A program made the position numbers and the translations under genes. A stretch of DNA of 64,000 nucleotides, taken from positions 372,001-436,000 of the forward strand of contig NZ_JH109153.1 in assembly GCF_000190755.2 (NCBI RefSeq), read 5' to 3'. Numbering within the stretch: position 1 is the first letter of the stretch; every line of letters starts with the position of its first letter. Under the pieces are notes generated by a model. The model was given only the letters and a program-made list of their open reading frames with translations. It did not search any database and was not told the origin of the DNA. This document shows, piece after piece, positions 28,069 through 37,545 of this stretch. This DNA comes from Methylobacter tundripaludum SV96. GTDB taxonomy: Bacteria > Pseudomonadota > Gammaproteobacteria > Methylococcales > Methylomonadaceae.

Positions 28069-29313
28069 TTATGCGGTTTTGGCAATTTTTCTCATGATGT
28101 GGTGGTTATCGCCAAATTTGCAAAGGGCATCGCAATGCTGCCGAAGCTCAGAAAATAAAATATATTCAATCGGGGTTTTGATTTGCTTGATCGAAGGCCG
28201 TGAGAGCTGTGAAACCACGTCTTTTTCTCTGCTATCGGGTACCACCAAATAAAAAGTTTCATTGCCGGTAGCAATGGAATAAGAAAGGTCGGTCAGTCGT
28301 AAAATTCCGGAATAAATACTGGTGCTTTTTTCAACTTCAAAGGCACAAATCACATTATTTGTCTCTTTCTCAAACCATAACACGTCTATCAATTTAATAG
28401 TATTGGCGGTTTCTTTATCACAATTGATAGCGGGAAATTTATCGGGACTCATAAACGAAAAACTACTTCCTGCATAAGACCTTGAACGGTCATTTGAAGC
28501 CACAAAAGCATCGTAGCCCAAGCTTTGACCAATCTTCAAAAGATGAAACTGCATTTCGGAATGCAGGTTTTCTTGCTGCTTTTCGTCTTGAATTTCTTTT
28601 TGGCGTTTTTCAATGTTTTTTTCTAATTTATTTCGTTCGTCTTCACTTAAATATTCATCATTGCCGATAAGCATTTTTTGCGTACCGATTTCAAAACACA
28701 AACCCGCAATCGCCCCCAAATCGTTGGAAAGTTGAGCTTTGTGTTTGTTGTTGGTTTCAATTAATACTTCTCGGATTTTTAGGTATTCAGTCCAAGAACC
28801 TAATTTCTTTTTATCGTTAAATAAAGCGTTAAAGCCATTGACGATGGCGGTATTGAAAGGCGGGAACAAAGTCGGATGCAAAAAATATAAAATACTTGCT
28901 ACAGCGGGACCCAAACCTTTTATTTTTAGAGCATCTAACCGTACTATTTCTTTAATAATTTGTTCTTCGGATTTAGCATTGATGCAGTTTTCCAGGAATT
29001 GACCAAAGGCAATGTTATTACTTTGATTTTCGTAAATATCAGGTATCCGTAATTTAGGTTTCCAATAAAAAGGGTGCGATACCCCGACAAATACCTGTTT
29101 TTGTTCGGCAATGCAGTTCAAAACAAATTCTAAAGAGCTCCCCTTAAAATCATTCGGAAACGTTTTATTTTTAATGTCTTCCACCACCTGTAAAACGCCT
29201 CTGCGAATGGTGCGAAAGGCTTTAAGGCGTTGGTCATTATCAATAAACCAAGTATTGTAGACACTCTGTGTATCGGTTTTGTATTGGGTAATTAGCTGTA
29301 AAAGGTTATTCAT
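28069..29313 (-). CDS. Putative HhH / PD-(D/E)xK nuclease-like protein, horizontally acquired
   Basis: The 414-residue protein is clearly more AT-rich than its neighbours. Residues about 120-160 contain a helix-hairpin-helix-like motif (LKIKGLGPAVASILYFLHP) of the DNA-glycosylase type. Residues 300-345 look like a restriction-endonuclease-fold core: D310 in LIDVLWFE and E326-V-E328-K329 in CAFEVEKST. A charged helical linker (EKNIEKRQKEIQDEKQQE) joins the two. This set suggests a DNA-binding nuclease, perhaps an orphan restriction or defence enzyme; no methyltransferase is nearby. The family name is not recognised. It is preceded by A-rich sequence without a good ribosome site and lies 25 bases before the AhpD-like gene. 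Confidence 0.7.
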   Translation of the reverse strand: MNNLLQLITQYKTDTQSVYNTWFIDNDQRLKAFRTIRRGVLQVVEDIKNKTFPNDFKGSSLEFVLNCIAEQKQVFVGVSHPFYWKPKLRIPDIYENQSNNIAFGQFLENCINAKSEEQIIKEIVRLDALKIKGLGPAVASILYFLHPTLFPPFNTAIVNGFNALFNDKKKLGSWTEYLKIREVLIETNNKHKAQLSNDLGAIAGLCFEIGTQKMLIGNDEYLSEDERNKLEKNIEKRQKEIQDEKQQENLHSEMQFHLLKIGQSLGYDAFVASNDRSRSYAGSSFSFMSPDKFPAINCDKETANTIKLIDVLWFEKETNNVICAFEVEKSTSIYSGILRLTDLSYSIATGNETFYLVVPDSREKDVVSQLSRPSIKQIKTPIEYILFSELRQHCDALCKFGDNHHIMRKIAKTA

Positions 29314-29427
29314 TTTTTATTTTTCATAGAAGCAACAAACTAATCTAAAGGAACACAACGACGCGAAAGAGCGCATCAGCATATCCAGAGCGGGTAACTC
29401 GTAGGATATGCTAAACACAGTGAAACG

Positions 29428-29766
29428 TTACATTTGGCGATGCATCTTTGCCATACTCAAGTTTTCCTCGGCAGCTTTTTCATAGACATCAATCAGCCTT
29501 TCGCAATGCGCTTTAAAATCTTCAGCCTGTCTACCGTAGAGATAACTTTTTGACTGATACTGGCTAAGCAGTTTCTTGTGTTCTTCAACCTTAACCTGCA
29601 TTTCTCTGGCCGCTTCCTCATAGTGCTGCGCCAGCGCCTCATGATCGGCTTTGGTTTTTGCGTTATGCACGGCTTGATTCATATCCATAGAATGCGGGTT
29701 AAATTCGGCACATGCGGACAACAAACCAAGAGCCAAAAGCAGGGTAATCAGTAATTTAGTTTTCAT
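29428..29766 (-). CDS. Small coiled-coil lipoprotein, paralogue 2
   Basis: This protein is 112 residues long like its relative at 19179-19517, with lipobox LSAC and the same helical mature part; differences lie mostly in residues 20-60. The last ~50 residues (from the SQYQSKSYLYGRQ segment onward) are identical. The shared upstream element (ATCGTTTTTTCAGGTTGTTA, near 29801-29820) indicates a common mode of control. The gene lies between the nuclease-like gene and the CusCBA operon. The 10-kb spacing of the two copies around metal genes suggests duplication within a metal-response region. Confidence 0.85.
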   Translation of the reverse strand: MKTKLLITLLLALGLLSACAEFNPHSMDMNQAVHNAKTKADHEALAQHYEEAAREMQVKVEEHKKLLSQYQSKSYLYGRQAEDFKAHCERLIDVYEKAAEENLSMAKMHRQM

Positions 29767-29893
29767 GGGTTTTCTCCAAAATAATTTATATAGTTCAAAT
29801 GATCGTTTTTTCAGGTTGTTAGTTAGCTTGTTATCAGTTTTACCTCCTTTATGGCGCGTGGGTTGAACAATGAAATCCAGCTTTTCTTAGCGA

Positions 29894-29917
29894 ATGCTGG
29901 GTTACTAAACCCAGCAT
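29894..29917 (-). terminator. Hairpin at the end of the Cus operon
   Basis: ATGCTGGGTT, loop ACTA, AACCCAGCAT form a perfect 10-bp stem about ten bases past the stop of the small lipoprotein gene at 29927 (minus strand). Confidence 0.7.
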
Positions 29918-29926
29918 GACTGTTAT

Positions 29927-30088
29927 TTAAAATGAACGCCCCTTATCCCAAGGATGACCTTGACCGCCAGGATGTGACGAGTAGACATTTTTAATGACTT
30001 TAGTACGTGATGCGCACGCAGTAACAGTGAGCAAGAAAAGTGCGATTAATAAAACAACACGTTTCCGACCTCTAAATAATGTATTCAT
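29927..30088 (-). CDS. 53-residue lipoprotein at the end of the CusCBA operon
   Basis: Reading the minus strand from the ATG at 30088 gives a 53-residue product with a basic start (MNTLFRGRKRVV), a hydrophobic core and lipobox TACAS, then a polar tail ending GGQGHPWDKGRSF. GAGG lies eight bases before the ATG. The gene begins 23 bases after the cusA stop and is followed by a hairpin terminator, so it should be the last gene of the efflux operon. No family is recognised. Its place suggests an envelope accessory to metal efflux. Confidence 0.72.
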   Translation of the reverse strand: MNTLFRGRKRVVLLIALFLLTVTACASRTKVIKNVYSSHPGGQGHPWDKGRSF

Positions 30089-30111
30089 GTTTTCGACCTC
30101 ATGTAATTGTA

Positions 30112-33100
30112 TTAATGAACGACAGCAACGGTTTGTTGCTTGCGCTTTTCCTGGAACTGCAAGACCAAACTGTAGATCACCGGAAATACCAGCAGACTCA
30201 ATATCAGCACGGTCAACATCCCGCCCAGCGCCGGAGCGGCGATGCGCTGAGTAACATCAGCGCCTGCGCCGGTGGCCAACATAATGGGGATTAAGCCCAC
30301 GATGTTGGCCAGCGAGGTAATCGCTACAGGCCTCACCCGCATAGCGGTTGCGGCTTCGCAAGCCGCCCTGATTTCATCGCCGGTCAAGGGAGCCTGTTTT
30401 TGTTGCCGCAGTTTCTCAATTTCAATATCGATAAAACTCAGCACCATGACGCCGGTTTCGGCAGCCGTACCGGCGAGGGCGATAAGACCCACATATACTG
30501 TAATCGACAGATTGAACCCCAGCCAGTACACGAACCATATTCCTCCGATGAGGCTGAATGGAATGGCCAGCATAACGATAGTGGGCTCGGTGATATTGCG
30601 AAAAGCGGAATACAACAGGATAAAAATCAGCAGCAATGTGATGGGTACCACTATGCGCAACCGTTCCGCCGCGCGTTCCATGTATTCAAATTGTCCGGAC
30701 CAAGCGACGGTGTAACCTGCCGGTATCGTGACGCGTTCCGCCAGTTTTTGTTTCGCCAGCGTGACAAACCCGCCTATATCGGAAGTTTTAATATCAACAT
30801 AAATCCATGCATTAGGCCGTGCATCTTCAGTTTTAATCACATCCGTGCCGCGTTTGAAGTTTATGCCCGCCACTGAAGTCAATGGTATTTGACTACCCGT
30901 TGGCGTGGGAATTAAAACGCGCCGCAACGCTTCCAGGTTATCGCGCAGATCGCGCGGATAGCGCAGGTTGACCGGGTAACGCTCCAGGCCCTCGACGGTT
31001 TCGGTGATATTCATACCGCCGATAGCGCTTTGAATGACATCCTGGACATCGCCGGTGGTCAGCCCGTAACGCGCGGCCGCTTCCCGGTTAATATCGAAAT
31101 CCAGGAAATAGCCGCCGACCGCCCGATCTCCGTATGCCGACAGCGTTTCCGGCAAGGTTTTCATCGCTTCAGCAATTTGTAGTGCTAGGGTCTGCAAAAC
31201 GTTCAGATCGGGCCCGGAAACCTTGATACCTACCGGCGTTTTGATGCCGGTAGCCAGCATATCAGTACGATTTTTAATCGGCATCGTCCAAGCGTTAGTA
31301 ATGCCTGGAAAATGAATGGCCTTGTCCATTTCATCCATCAGTTGCCGGATGGTTTTGTCCGGATCAGGCCACTGCTCCTGGGGTTTTAGTTGCACGGTCG
31401 TTTCCACCATCATTAGCGGAGCTGCGTCAGTTGCCGTTTCAGCCCTGCCTATTTTGCCGAACACCTGTTGCACTTCCGGAAATGTTTTCAGTATTTTGTC
31501 GGTCTGTTGCAATACTTCCTTGGCTTTGGTGATGGATATACCAGGAAAAGTGGTCGGCATGTATAAAAGATCGCCTTCATACAAAGGTGGCATAAATTCA
31601 CTGCCTATCCTGGACAATGGATATAGCGTTGATGCCATCAACAGGGCGGCCAGTATTACCGTCAGCGTACGCCAGCGCATTGCCAGCTTCAAAACGGGCG
31701 AGTGAATAAAGTGCAAAAAACGGTTAATCGGATTTTTTTGCTCAGGAATGATCTTGCCACGAACAAAATAACCCATCAACACTGGCACCAGTGTGATGGT
31801 CAATATCGCTGCCGCAGCCATCGCATAGGTTTTGGTATAGGCCAGAGGGCTGAATAAACGCCCTTCCTGCGCCTCCATGGTGATAATAGGCAGAAAGGAA
31901 ACGGTAATGACTAACAGCGAGGAAAACAGCCCTGAACCGACTTCACGGGAAGCGTTGCCGATTGCTTGCCAGCGTTCCTCTGAAGTCAGTTTGGCTTGTT
32001 TCTTCTCAACCGCTTCGGCAAGGTGTTTGTGGGCATTTTCAACCATCACCACTGCGCCATCGACCATGTCGCCAATCGCCAGCGCGATACCGCCCAGCGA
32101 CATGATATTGGCGTTCATGCCTTGCCATTTCATCACGATGAAGGCCATCAAAATGCCCAGCGGCAAGGTGATAACGATCACCAGCGATGAGCGCAGATGC
32201 AGCAGAAACAAGGCGACCAATGCACAGACGATGATCAGCTCCTGAGACAGCGCGCTATTCAGGGTATCTACCGCACGTTCGATCAAACTGCCACGATCAT
32301 AAACGGTGACAATTTCGACACCTTCCGGCAAGCCTTTTTTTAATTCGTCCAGTTTTTTACGCACGTCCTCAATGGTCGCCAGGGCATTTTCGCCAAAGCG
32401 CATAATCACCACACCTCCAGCAACTTCACCTTCGCCATTCAGCTCGGTCACCCCTCGGCGCAGTTCAGGGCCAATCTGGATATGCGCTACATCCTGTAAA
32501 CGTATCGGCGTGCCATTGGTATCGACACCCACCGGGATGGTTTTAAGATCAGCGATGGATTTGATGTAACCCAGGCCCCTGACCATATATTCGGTTTCGC
32601 CCATTTCGAACAGACGGCCGCCGACATCATTATTGGAGCGCTTGATCGCGGTGATAACAGTAGATAATGGAATTTGATAGGCCTGCAAAACATTAGGATC
32701 GACTTCCACCTGATATTGCTTGACGTAGCCGCCCATGGAAGCCACTTCAGACACGCCGGAAACGGTCTGTAACGGATAGCGCAAATACCAGTCCTGAATG
32801 GAGCGCAGCTGCGCCAGATCATGCTTGCCGGTTTTATCCACCAGTGCGTATTCGTAAATCCAGCCAACGCCGGTCGCATCGGGGCCTAGTGTCGGCGTGA
32901 TGCCCTGCGGCAACCGGCCTTTAACGTAATTGAGATATTCCAGTACACGGGATCTCGCCCAGTATATGTCGGTGCCGTCTTCAAAAATGACATAGACAAA
33001 TGACAGGCCGAAGAAGGAATAGCCGCGCACCACTTTGGCATGAGGCACCGCCAGCATCGCAGTGGTTAATGGATAGGTGACTTGGTCTTCAACAACCTGC

Positions 33101-33273
33101 GGCGACTGGTCTGCATAATCGGTGAAAACGATAACCTGTACATCGGATAAATCCGGTATCGCATCCAGCGGCATGTTTTTGAAAGACCACAACCCAGCCA
33201 GCGCCAGGATAATCGCACCGAGCAGCACCATGAAACGGTCTTTCAAACATGTATTGATGATGAAATCAGTCAT
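30112..33273 (-). CDS. cusA: Heavy-metal RND efflux pump, CusA/CzcA family
   Basis: The 1053-residue inner-membrane transporter has the 12-helix RND layout with two large periplasmic loops. The N-terminus (DAIPDLSDVQVIVFTDY) and MSLGGIALAIGDMVDGAVVM in helix 4 are typical of the heavy-metal HME family. Methionines in the periplasmic cleft segments (MMVETTVQLK and NRTDMLATG) agree with Cu(I)/Ag(I) handling in CusA rather than zinc. It overlaps the upstream cusB gene by eight bases. It works with CusB and the CusC outer-membrane channel to expel periplasmic metal ions. Copper/silver specificity is inferred. Confidence 0.95.
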   Translation of the reverse strand: MTDFIINTCLKDRFMVLLGAIILALAGLWSFKNMPLDAIPDLSDVQVIVFTDYADQSPQVVEDQVTYPLTTAMLAVPHAKVVRGYSFFGLSFVYVIFEDGTDIYWARSRVLEYLNYVKGRLPQGITPTLGPDATGVGWIYEYALVDKTGKHDLAQLRSIQDWYLRYPLQTVSGVSEVASMGGYVKQYQVEVDPNVLQAYQIPLSTVITAIKRSNNDVGGRLFEMGETEYMVRGLGYIKSIADLKTIPVGVDTNGTPIRLQDVAHIQIGPELRRGVTELNGEGEVAGGVVIMRFGENALATIEDVRKKLDELKKGLPEGVEIVTVYDRGSLIERAVDTLNSALSQELIIVCALVALFLLHLRSSLVIVITLPLGILMAFIVMKWQGMNANIMSLGGIALAIGDMVDGAVVMVENAHKHLAEAVEKKQAKLTSEERWQAIGNASREVGSGLFSSLLVITVSFLPIITMEAQEGRLFSPLAYTKTYAMAAAAILTITLVPVLMGYFVRGKIIPEQKNPINRFLHFIHSPVLKLAMRWRTLTVILAALLMASTLYPLSRIGSEFMPPLYEGDLLYMPTTFPGISITKAKEVLQQTDKILKTFPEVQQVFGKIGRAETATDAAPLMMVETTVQLKPQEQWPDPDKTIRQLMDEMDKAIHFPGITNAWTMPIKNRTDMLATGIKTPVGIKVSGPDLNVLQTLALQIAEAMKTLPETLSAYGDRAVGGYFLDFDINREAAARYGLTTGDVQDVIQSAIGGMNITETVEGLERYPVNLRYPRDLRDNLEALRRVLIPTPTGSQIPLTSVAGINFKRGTDVIKTEDARPNAWIYVDIKTSDIGGFVTLAKQKLAERVTIPAGYTVAWSGQFEYMERAAERLRIVVPITLLLIFILLYSAFRNITEPTIVMLAIPFSLIGGIWFVYWLGFNLSITVYVGLIALAGTAAETGVMVLSFIDIEIEKLRQQKQAPLTGDEIRAACEAATAMRVRPVAITSLANIVGLIPIMLATGAGADVTQRIAAPALGGMLTVLILSLLVFPVIYSLVLQFQEKRKQQTVAVVH

Positions 33274-34732
33274 GTTGATGCGCTCCTTGCTCCATGATCA
33301 ATCGGTTCGGCTCCGGCTTTTGCGGTGTCGAAGGTTCCATCATTTTTGCCGTGGCTTCATGCAGCTTCGATTCGGAATCGATCAGAAATTGCGCTGAAGT
33401 GACGACTTCTTCGCCTGCTTTTACTCCGTTAAGCACGGCAATATCGCCATTAGATGCTAAGCCCGTGGTAATCAGGCGAGGTTCAAACTTGCCGGAGCCG
33501 CGCACAATAAAAACCTGGTTTTTTGCCCCAGAGCGTATAACCGCTTCGGATGGAATCACCACCGCATCCACTTGCTTACCCGCGTAGATAGTCACTTCGG
33601 CAAACAAATCGGGTTTTAACAACAATTCGGCATTATCAAATACCAAACGCACCTTGATGGTTCGGGTTTTTGCTTCGGCATAAGGATAAATGAAAGCCAG
33701 ATGCCCGTTAAAAATGCGCCCCGGCACACCGGCCAGCTGCATTTCAACAGGATCGCCCTCTTTAACCCAGGGCAATTCATATTCGTAAATTTCGGCATAA
33801 ACCCAGACTGTGGATAAATCGGCGATCATGTACAGTTCGGTTTCGGGCGTCACATACTGCCCTTCACGAGCGCCTATATTGATCACGATACCGTCCGCCG
33901 GTGTATGGATATGCAGGCCTTTTTTGACTTTATGACTGTTAGCTAGATCATGCAGTTGATGCTCGGGTACATCCAACAGTTTTAACCGTTCACGGGAACT
34001 GGTAACCATCTCCTCCGCACCAAGGCGTATGTCTTCAATAGGGCTTTTTTCCAGCGCCTTAAGATTATTTAATGCCAGAATATATTCCTGTTGAGTAGCA
34101 ACCAGTTGCGGCGAATAAATGCTCAGTAAATCTTCATTCTTCTTTACCCATTGTCCGGTTTTATCTACACGTAGCGTTTCAATCCAGCCTTCCGTTTTAG
34201 GATGTAAACGTACAATATGTTCTTCATCATAAGCCACACGCCCAACGGCTCGAACAATATGCGAAAGCGAGGTCTTTTTTGCAATAGCGGTGCGTACCCC
34301 CATGTTTTGCACCATAACGGCATCAATTTTGACAGTGCCGGCTGCATCAGCAACACTGACATTACCATCGTCATAAACCGGCAGATAGTCCATGCCCATC
34401 GTATCTTTAGCCGGAACGGGTGAAGTGACTGAGGGGTTCATCGAATTCCGGTAAAACAGAATTTTGCGTTGTTGGGGGTTATTATCCTTGGCAACGGTTC
34501 CTACATCCTTATTGTCGTCGGCATAGACAGGGACATAATCCATGCCCATGTTATCCATTGCTGGTACAAGGGAGGTGACCGATGGATTCATGGGATTGCG
34601 ATAAAACAAAGGCTGTTTGCTTCTGTTTGATGAACTGACTGGCTGTTCATGATGTTGATTAGCCAACCAATATCCACCGCCAGCACCCAAAACCAGCATC
34701 AACACCGCTGTTATTAATATCTGCTTATTCAT
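33266..34732 (-). CDS. cusB: Membrane fusion protein CusB with two heavy-metal-binding modules
   Basis: The ATG at 34732 has GAGGAGG six bases upstream; the longer frame starts 18 bases earlier. The 488-residue protein has a signal anchor (ILITAVLMLVLGAGGGYW), then two tandem metal-binding modules (FYRNPMNPSVTS...MGMDYVPVY and a second with FYRNSMNPSVTS), where most CusB proteins have one or none at this place. The remainder is the usual barrel-lipoyl-hairpin layout (EGWIETLRVDKTGQWVKK, GREGQYVTPETELY). It bridges CusA and CusC in the periplasm. It overlaps both neighbours slightly. Doubling of the module is notable. Confidence 0.93.
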   Translation of the reverse strand: MNKQILITAVLMLVLGAGGGYWLANQHHEQPVSSSNRSKQPLFYRNPMNPSVTSLVPAMDNMGMDYVPVYADDNKDVGTVAKDNNPQQRKILFYRNSMNPSVTSPVPAKDTMGMDYLPVYDDGNVSVADAAGTVKIDAVMVQNMGVRTAIAKKTSLSHIVRAVGRVAYDEEHIVRLHPKTEGWIETLRVDKTGQWVKKNEDLLSIYSPQLVATQQEYILALNNLKALEKSPIEDIRLGAEEMVTSSRERLKLLDVPEHQLHDLANSHKVKKGLHIHTPADGIVINIGAREGQYVTPETELYMIADLSTVWVYAEIYEYELPWVKEGDPVEMQLAGVPGRIFNGHLAFIYPYAEAKTRTIKVRLVFDNAELLLKPDLFAEVTIYAGKQVDAVVIPSEAVIRSGAKNQVFIVRGSGKFEPRLITTGLASNGDIAVLNGVKAGEEVVTSAQFLIDSESKLHEATAKMMEPSTPQKPEPNRLIMEQGAHQHD

Positions 34733-36020
34733 AAATTTCCTCCTCGCCAACAGCCGCGTTTAACTGAGCCAGCGACTGATTTGCTTCGGTAAGCGCTTTC
34801 CAATACTGAGTTTCGTATTCGAATAAGGTAATCTGGCTACGTACTAAATTAAGAAAATCAACTTTGTTGACCTGATAACCGGCCAGCATCGAGGCAACGG
34901 TCTGTCTTGCCTGCGGCACAATACCGGTTTCAAACAACACCACCTGATCTTTAGCACGCCGGTAATCGTTGTAGCCTTGAGAAATTTGCGAGCGAACCTT
35001 GTTCCACTGATCCTGTAAAGCGTATTTTTCCTGCATTAATTCGCTGGTACGCTGATCAACCGCCTTGGCCTGTTTTTGGGCGGCGAAGATCGGCACATTC
35101 ATGCTCAGGTTCAAACTTAACAGATCGGCCCGCTTGTCACCGGCAGGCGTGTTGGCTCTGGCTCCATACGACGCGCCCAGATTAAAATCCGGCAACACAT
35201 CTTTTTTAGCCAGTTCCAAACGGGATTGCGCGGCATTAATGCCTTGCCGGTTACTCTCCAGTACGGCTCTCGATGTTTCCGCCTGTCGATAGAGCAGGCT
35301 TTCCCGCTTGATGGTCGGCAATTGCGATTCAACCTTGTCCGGTAAACGGACCTCTTCGTTGGCCGGTTTATCGAGCAGCGCGTTCAGGCTGGCGGCGGCA
35401 TTGCGACGCGATGCTTTCAGCATCAATTGCTGGTCGAGCAATTTGGATAGTTCCAGTTGAGCCAGCAATACATCCTGCTGCAGACCTTCGCCGACTTCAT
35501 ATTTTGTCCTGGCAATCTGAACAAACTGCTGCAACAGTGCATGATTGCTATCAACAATCTGAATCGCCCTATCCAGGTAAAAGATCAACCACCAGGTCGA
35601 TTTCACCTCGCTCAGCAACCGCCAGCGTACCTCGGTGACGCTTTGTGTTGCGGCTTCTGCTTCAAAAGCTGCTGCTTGTTCGCGCAAGGCAAGCTTGCCG
35701 GGAAAAGGAATAGCCAGCGAGATACCCGCGCCCAGTTGCGTCATATCTTCCTGTTTAGTGTTAAAGGTATTAACCGGTAGGCTCATCGCATTGAAACTGA
35801 TTTCAGGATCAGGCAGAGTACCCATTTGTGAAGGAATAGCAGCCATCGCTTGAGCCCTGGCCTGCATTTGTGCCAGATCAGGATTATCCTGAACGGCCTG
35901 CTCGGTTGCTGTTTTTAATGTTAATACTCGCTCGATTACCGGCTCTTCACCTGCAAATACACAGGCGGAAAGCAGCAGCAAAATCAAGCTAAAGCACTTG
36001 AAAATAATTTGTGGCGACAT
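34725..36020 (-). CDS. cusC: Outer-membrane efflux channel, CusC/TolC family
   Basis: The 431-residue protein has a signal peptide (LILLLLSACVFA; a Cys lies in the lipobox position) and two TolC-type repeats of coiled-coil helices: LKTATEQAVQDNPDLAQMQA in the first and RAVLESNRQGINAAQSRLEL in the second. It forms the trimeric channel for the CusBA pump. It is the first of the three pump genes on the minus strand, with its stop overlapping cusB. The region before it (36021-36280) shows no obvious promoter. Confidence 0.9.
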   Translation of the reverse strand: MSPQIIFKCFSLILLLLSACVFAGEEPVIERVLTLKTATEQAVQDNPDLAQMQARAQAMAAIPSQMGTLPDPEISFNAMSLPVNTFNTKQEDMTQLGAGISLAIPFPGKLALREQAAAFEAEAATQSVTEVRWRLLSEVKSTWWLIFYLDRAIQIVDSNHALLQQFVQIARTKYEVGEGLQQDVLLAQLELSKLLDQQLMLKASRRNAAASLNALLDKPANEEVRLPDKVESQLPTIKRESLLYRQAETSRAVLESNRQGINAAQSRLELAKKDVLPDFNLGASYGARANTPAGDKRADLLSLNLSMNVPIFAAQKQAKAVDQRTSELMQEKYALQDQWNKVRSQISQGYNDYRRAKDQVVLFETGIVPQARQTVASMLAGYQVNKVDFLNLVRSQITLFEYETQYWKALTEANQSLAQLNAAVGEEEIYE

Positions 36021-36280
36021 GCACCCTCCTACACTCGTTACAAAGTCCGTGAAACGGATATATTATGTTGAGTTTGCGCAAGGAATGAACAAAAAGACCT
36101 CAATACCTATCAACTAAGCCGAACTCAATCAATAATACAACCAGCTTGATTAACTACGGAGACACGAAGAAAATGCCTCGGCACCCGCTAGGTATGCTTC
36201 ATGCAGCTGTTCGTGGTTTTTATGTCTTGAGTTGATGCCGATGAGCGATGGACAAAAAGGCCTGTCCATTCCTACGACGG

Positions 36281-36655
36281 TTAGAGGCTATTGATCGGCG
36301 GTCTTATTTCGGGGGAGAATGCGAGGGAACGGGAAACGGACTTTTCCCAATGCTCATAACGATACGCGCTATAAGCTTGAGTAAATGAAAAAACTGTGGC
36401 GATTCCTCCATCACCACAAATATGAAAGGTGCAACTGCCGCTTGCATGGCAGGCTACTTTAAATTTATCCTGATGAAGACAGTGTTCTGAACTCTGTGGT
36501 GCGGCATCAGCCGAATCAGCTACAGCTACAGCCTGTTTGAAAGAAGGTTCAGCAGACAACGACTCCGCCATACTCGAATAATAGCCAAGCGCAGACCAAA
36601 CTGGCGTAATGACCATCATGAGTATTAACAATAATAAAAATCGCTGTTTAATCAT
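36281..36655 (-). CDS. Exported cysteine-rich protein preceding the Cus operon
   Basis: The 124-residue protein has a signal peptide (LLLLILMMVITPVWSA) and a mature part with four Cys and several His in a short stretch (HCLHQDKFKVACHASGSC, then FHICGDGG). This resembles small periplasmic copper-related proteins found before CusCBA operons, though I do not recognise a specific family. It is on the same strand as cusC, 260 bases upstream, and may be co-transcribed. Metal binding is inference from residues and location. Confidence 0.8.
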   Translation of the reverse strand: MIKQRFLLLLILMMVITPVWSALGYYSSMAESLSAEPSFKQAVAVADSADAAPQSSEHCLHQDKFKVACHASGSCTFHICGDGGIATVFSFTQAYSAYRYEHWEKSVSRSLAFSPEIRPPINSL

Positions 36656-36796
36656 TATCTGACTGCGTTGTGTTTTTTACAGTCTACCGGTATTTATCGC
36701 AATTATCAAAGGGATAAAACAAGCCCGGCACCGATCGCTGTTAAGCATCGCTTGCTGCGAATCATCAGGCGCATTCAAAGCCGAACTGCTTGCGAC

Positions 36797-37246
36797 CTAT
36801 TCACTCAGTGAAAGACGCAGTGGAATCATGGCCGAAAAACCGAAGCCGTGCTTTTGATAAAACCGTTGCGCCGACTCGTTAGCGCGATCCGTGAGCAAGG
36901 TAATGCGTTTGCAGCCGTTCAATCGCGCGAATTGAATGGCTTGCTCCAGAAGCTGGGAGCCCACGCCGGAGCCGCGAGCGGCGGGGGAAACCACCATATC
37001 TTCCAGCAGCGCAACGCGGTCGCCGAGCGCAGTCGACACGGTGTAGAGAAGATTGACCATACCCACAACCCGGCCGTCTTGACGGGCGACGACGATAAGC
37101 CCAACCTCCGGGCTGCTAATGATGCGCGCCAAGCCACGGCTTTGCGCTTCGTGATCCGGCTTGAAATCCGCTTCTTGAGAAAACAGGAGGTCCAGCAATT
37201 CACAAAGCGCCGGGATGTCTGAAGCGTTTGCAGGAGTAATTTCCAT
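36797..37246 (-). CDS. GNAT-family N-acetyltransferase
   Basis: The 149-residue protein shows the complete GNAT fold: an N-terminal helix pair, the strand VGMVNLLY, and the acetyl-CoA loop VVSPAARGSGVGSQLLEQAI with the Q/RxxGxG/A signature (ARGSGVG), then FYQKHGFGF near the C-terminus. It acetylates an unknown amine. The gene stands alone between the metal region and the ATP-grasp pair. An R1-type REP arm lies 55 bases upstream (37301-37322). Confidence 0.93.
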   Translation of the reverse strand: MEITPANASDIPALCELLDLLFSQEADFKPDHEAQSRGLARIISSPEVGLIVVARQDGRVVGMVNLLYTVSTALGDRVALLEDMVVSPAARGSGVGSQLLEQAIQFARLNGCKRITLLTDRANESAQRFYQKHGFGFSAMIPLRLSLSE

Positions 37247-37419
37247 TGTTGTGCCGTAGCGCGGCTCCCATTATGTCCGTAACAGATCAGGCGGTAGTGG
37301 GTAGGGCGTGCCGTGCGCGCCTTGATTTCTACTCAGCCGTTAGAAAAATGGAACGCTGATGACGTTGATAATTATGATTATAGAAGCCGAAGTTGATAAA
37401 GCGACATTTGAACTGCCCT

Positions 37420-37456
37420 CACCCTAGCCCTCTCCCGAAGGGAGAGGGCTAGGGTG
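37420..37456. repeat. 17-bp perfect hairpin, CACCCTAGCCCTCTCCC type
   Basis: The arms at 37420-37436 and 37440-37456 pair perfectly around GAA. The unit is a common dispersed palindrome; here it sits about 90 bases after the alpha-E stop on the minus strand and may serve as its terminator. Confidence 0.7.
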
Positions 37457-37545
37457 TCCTTTTATCAGCTTCGTTATCTATAAATAAGATTTCATCCGTG
37501 TTCATCATATTCATCCGCGTCATCTGCGTTCCATTCCGTTCCGAT

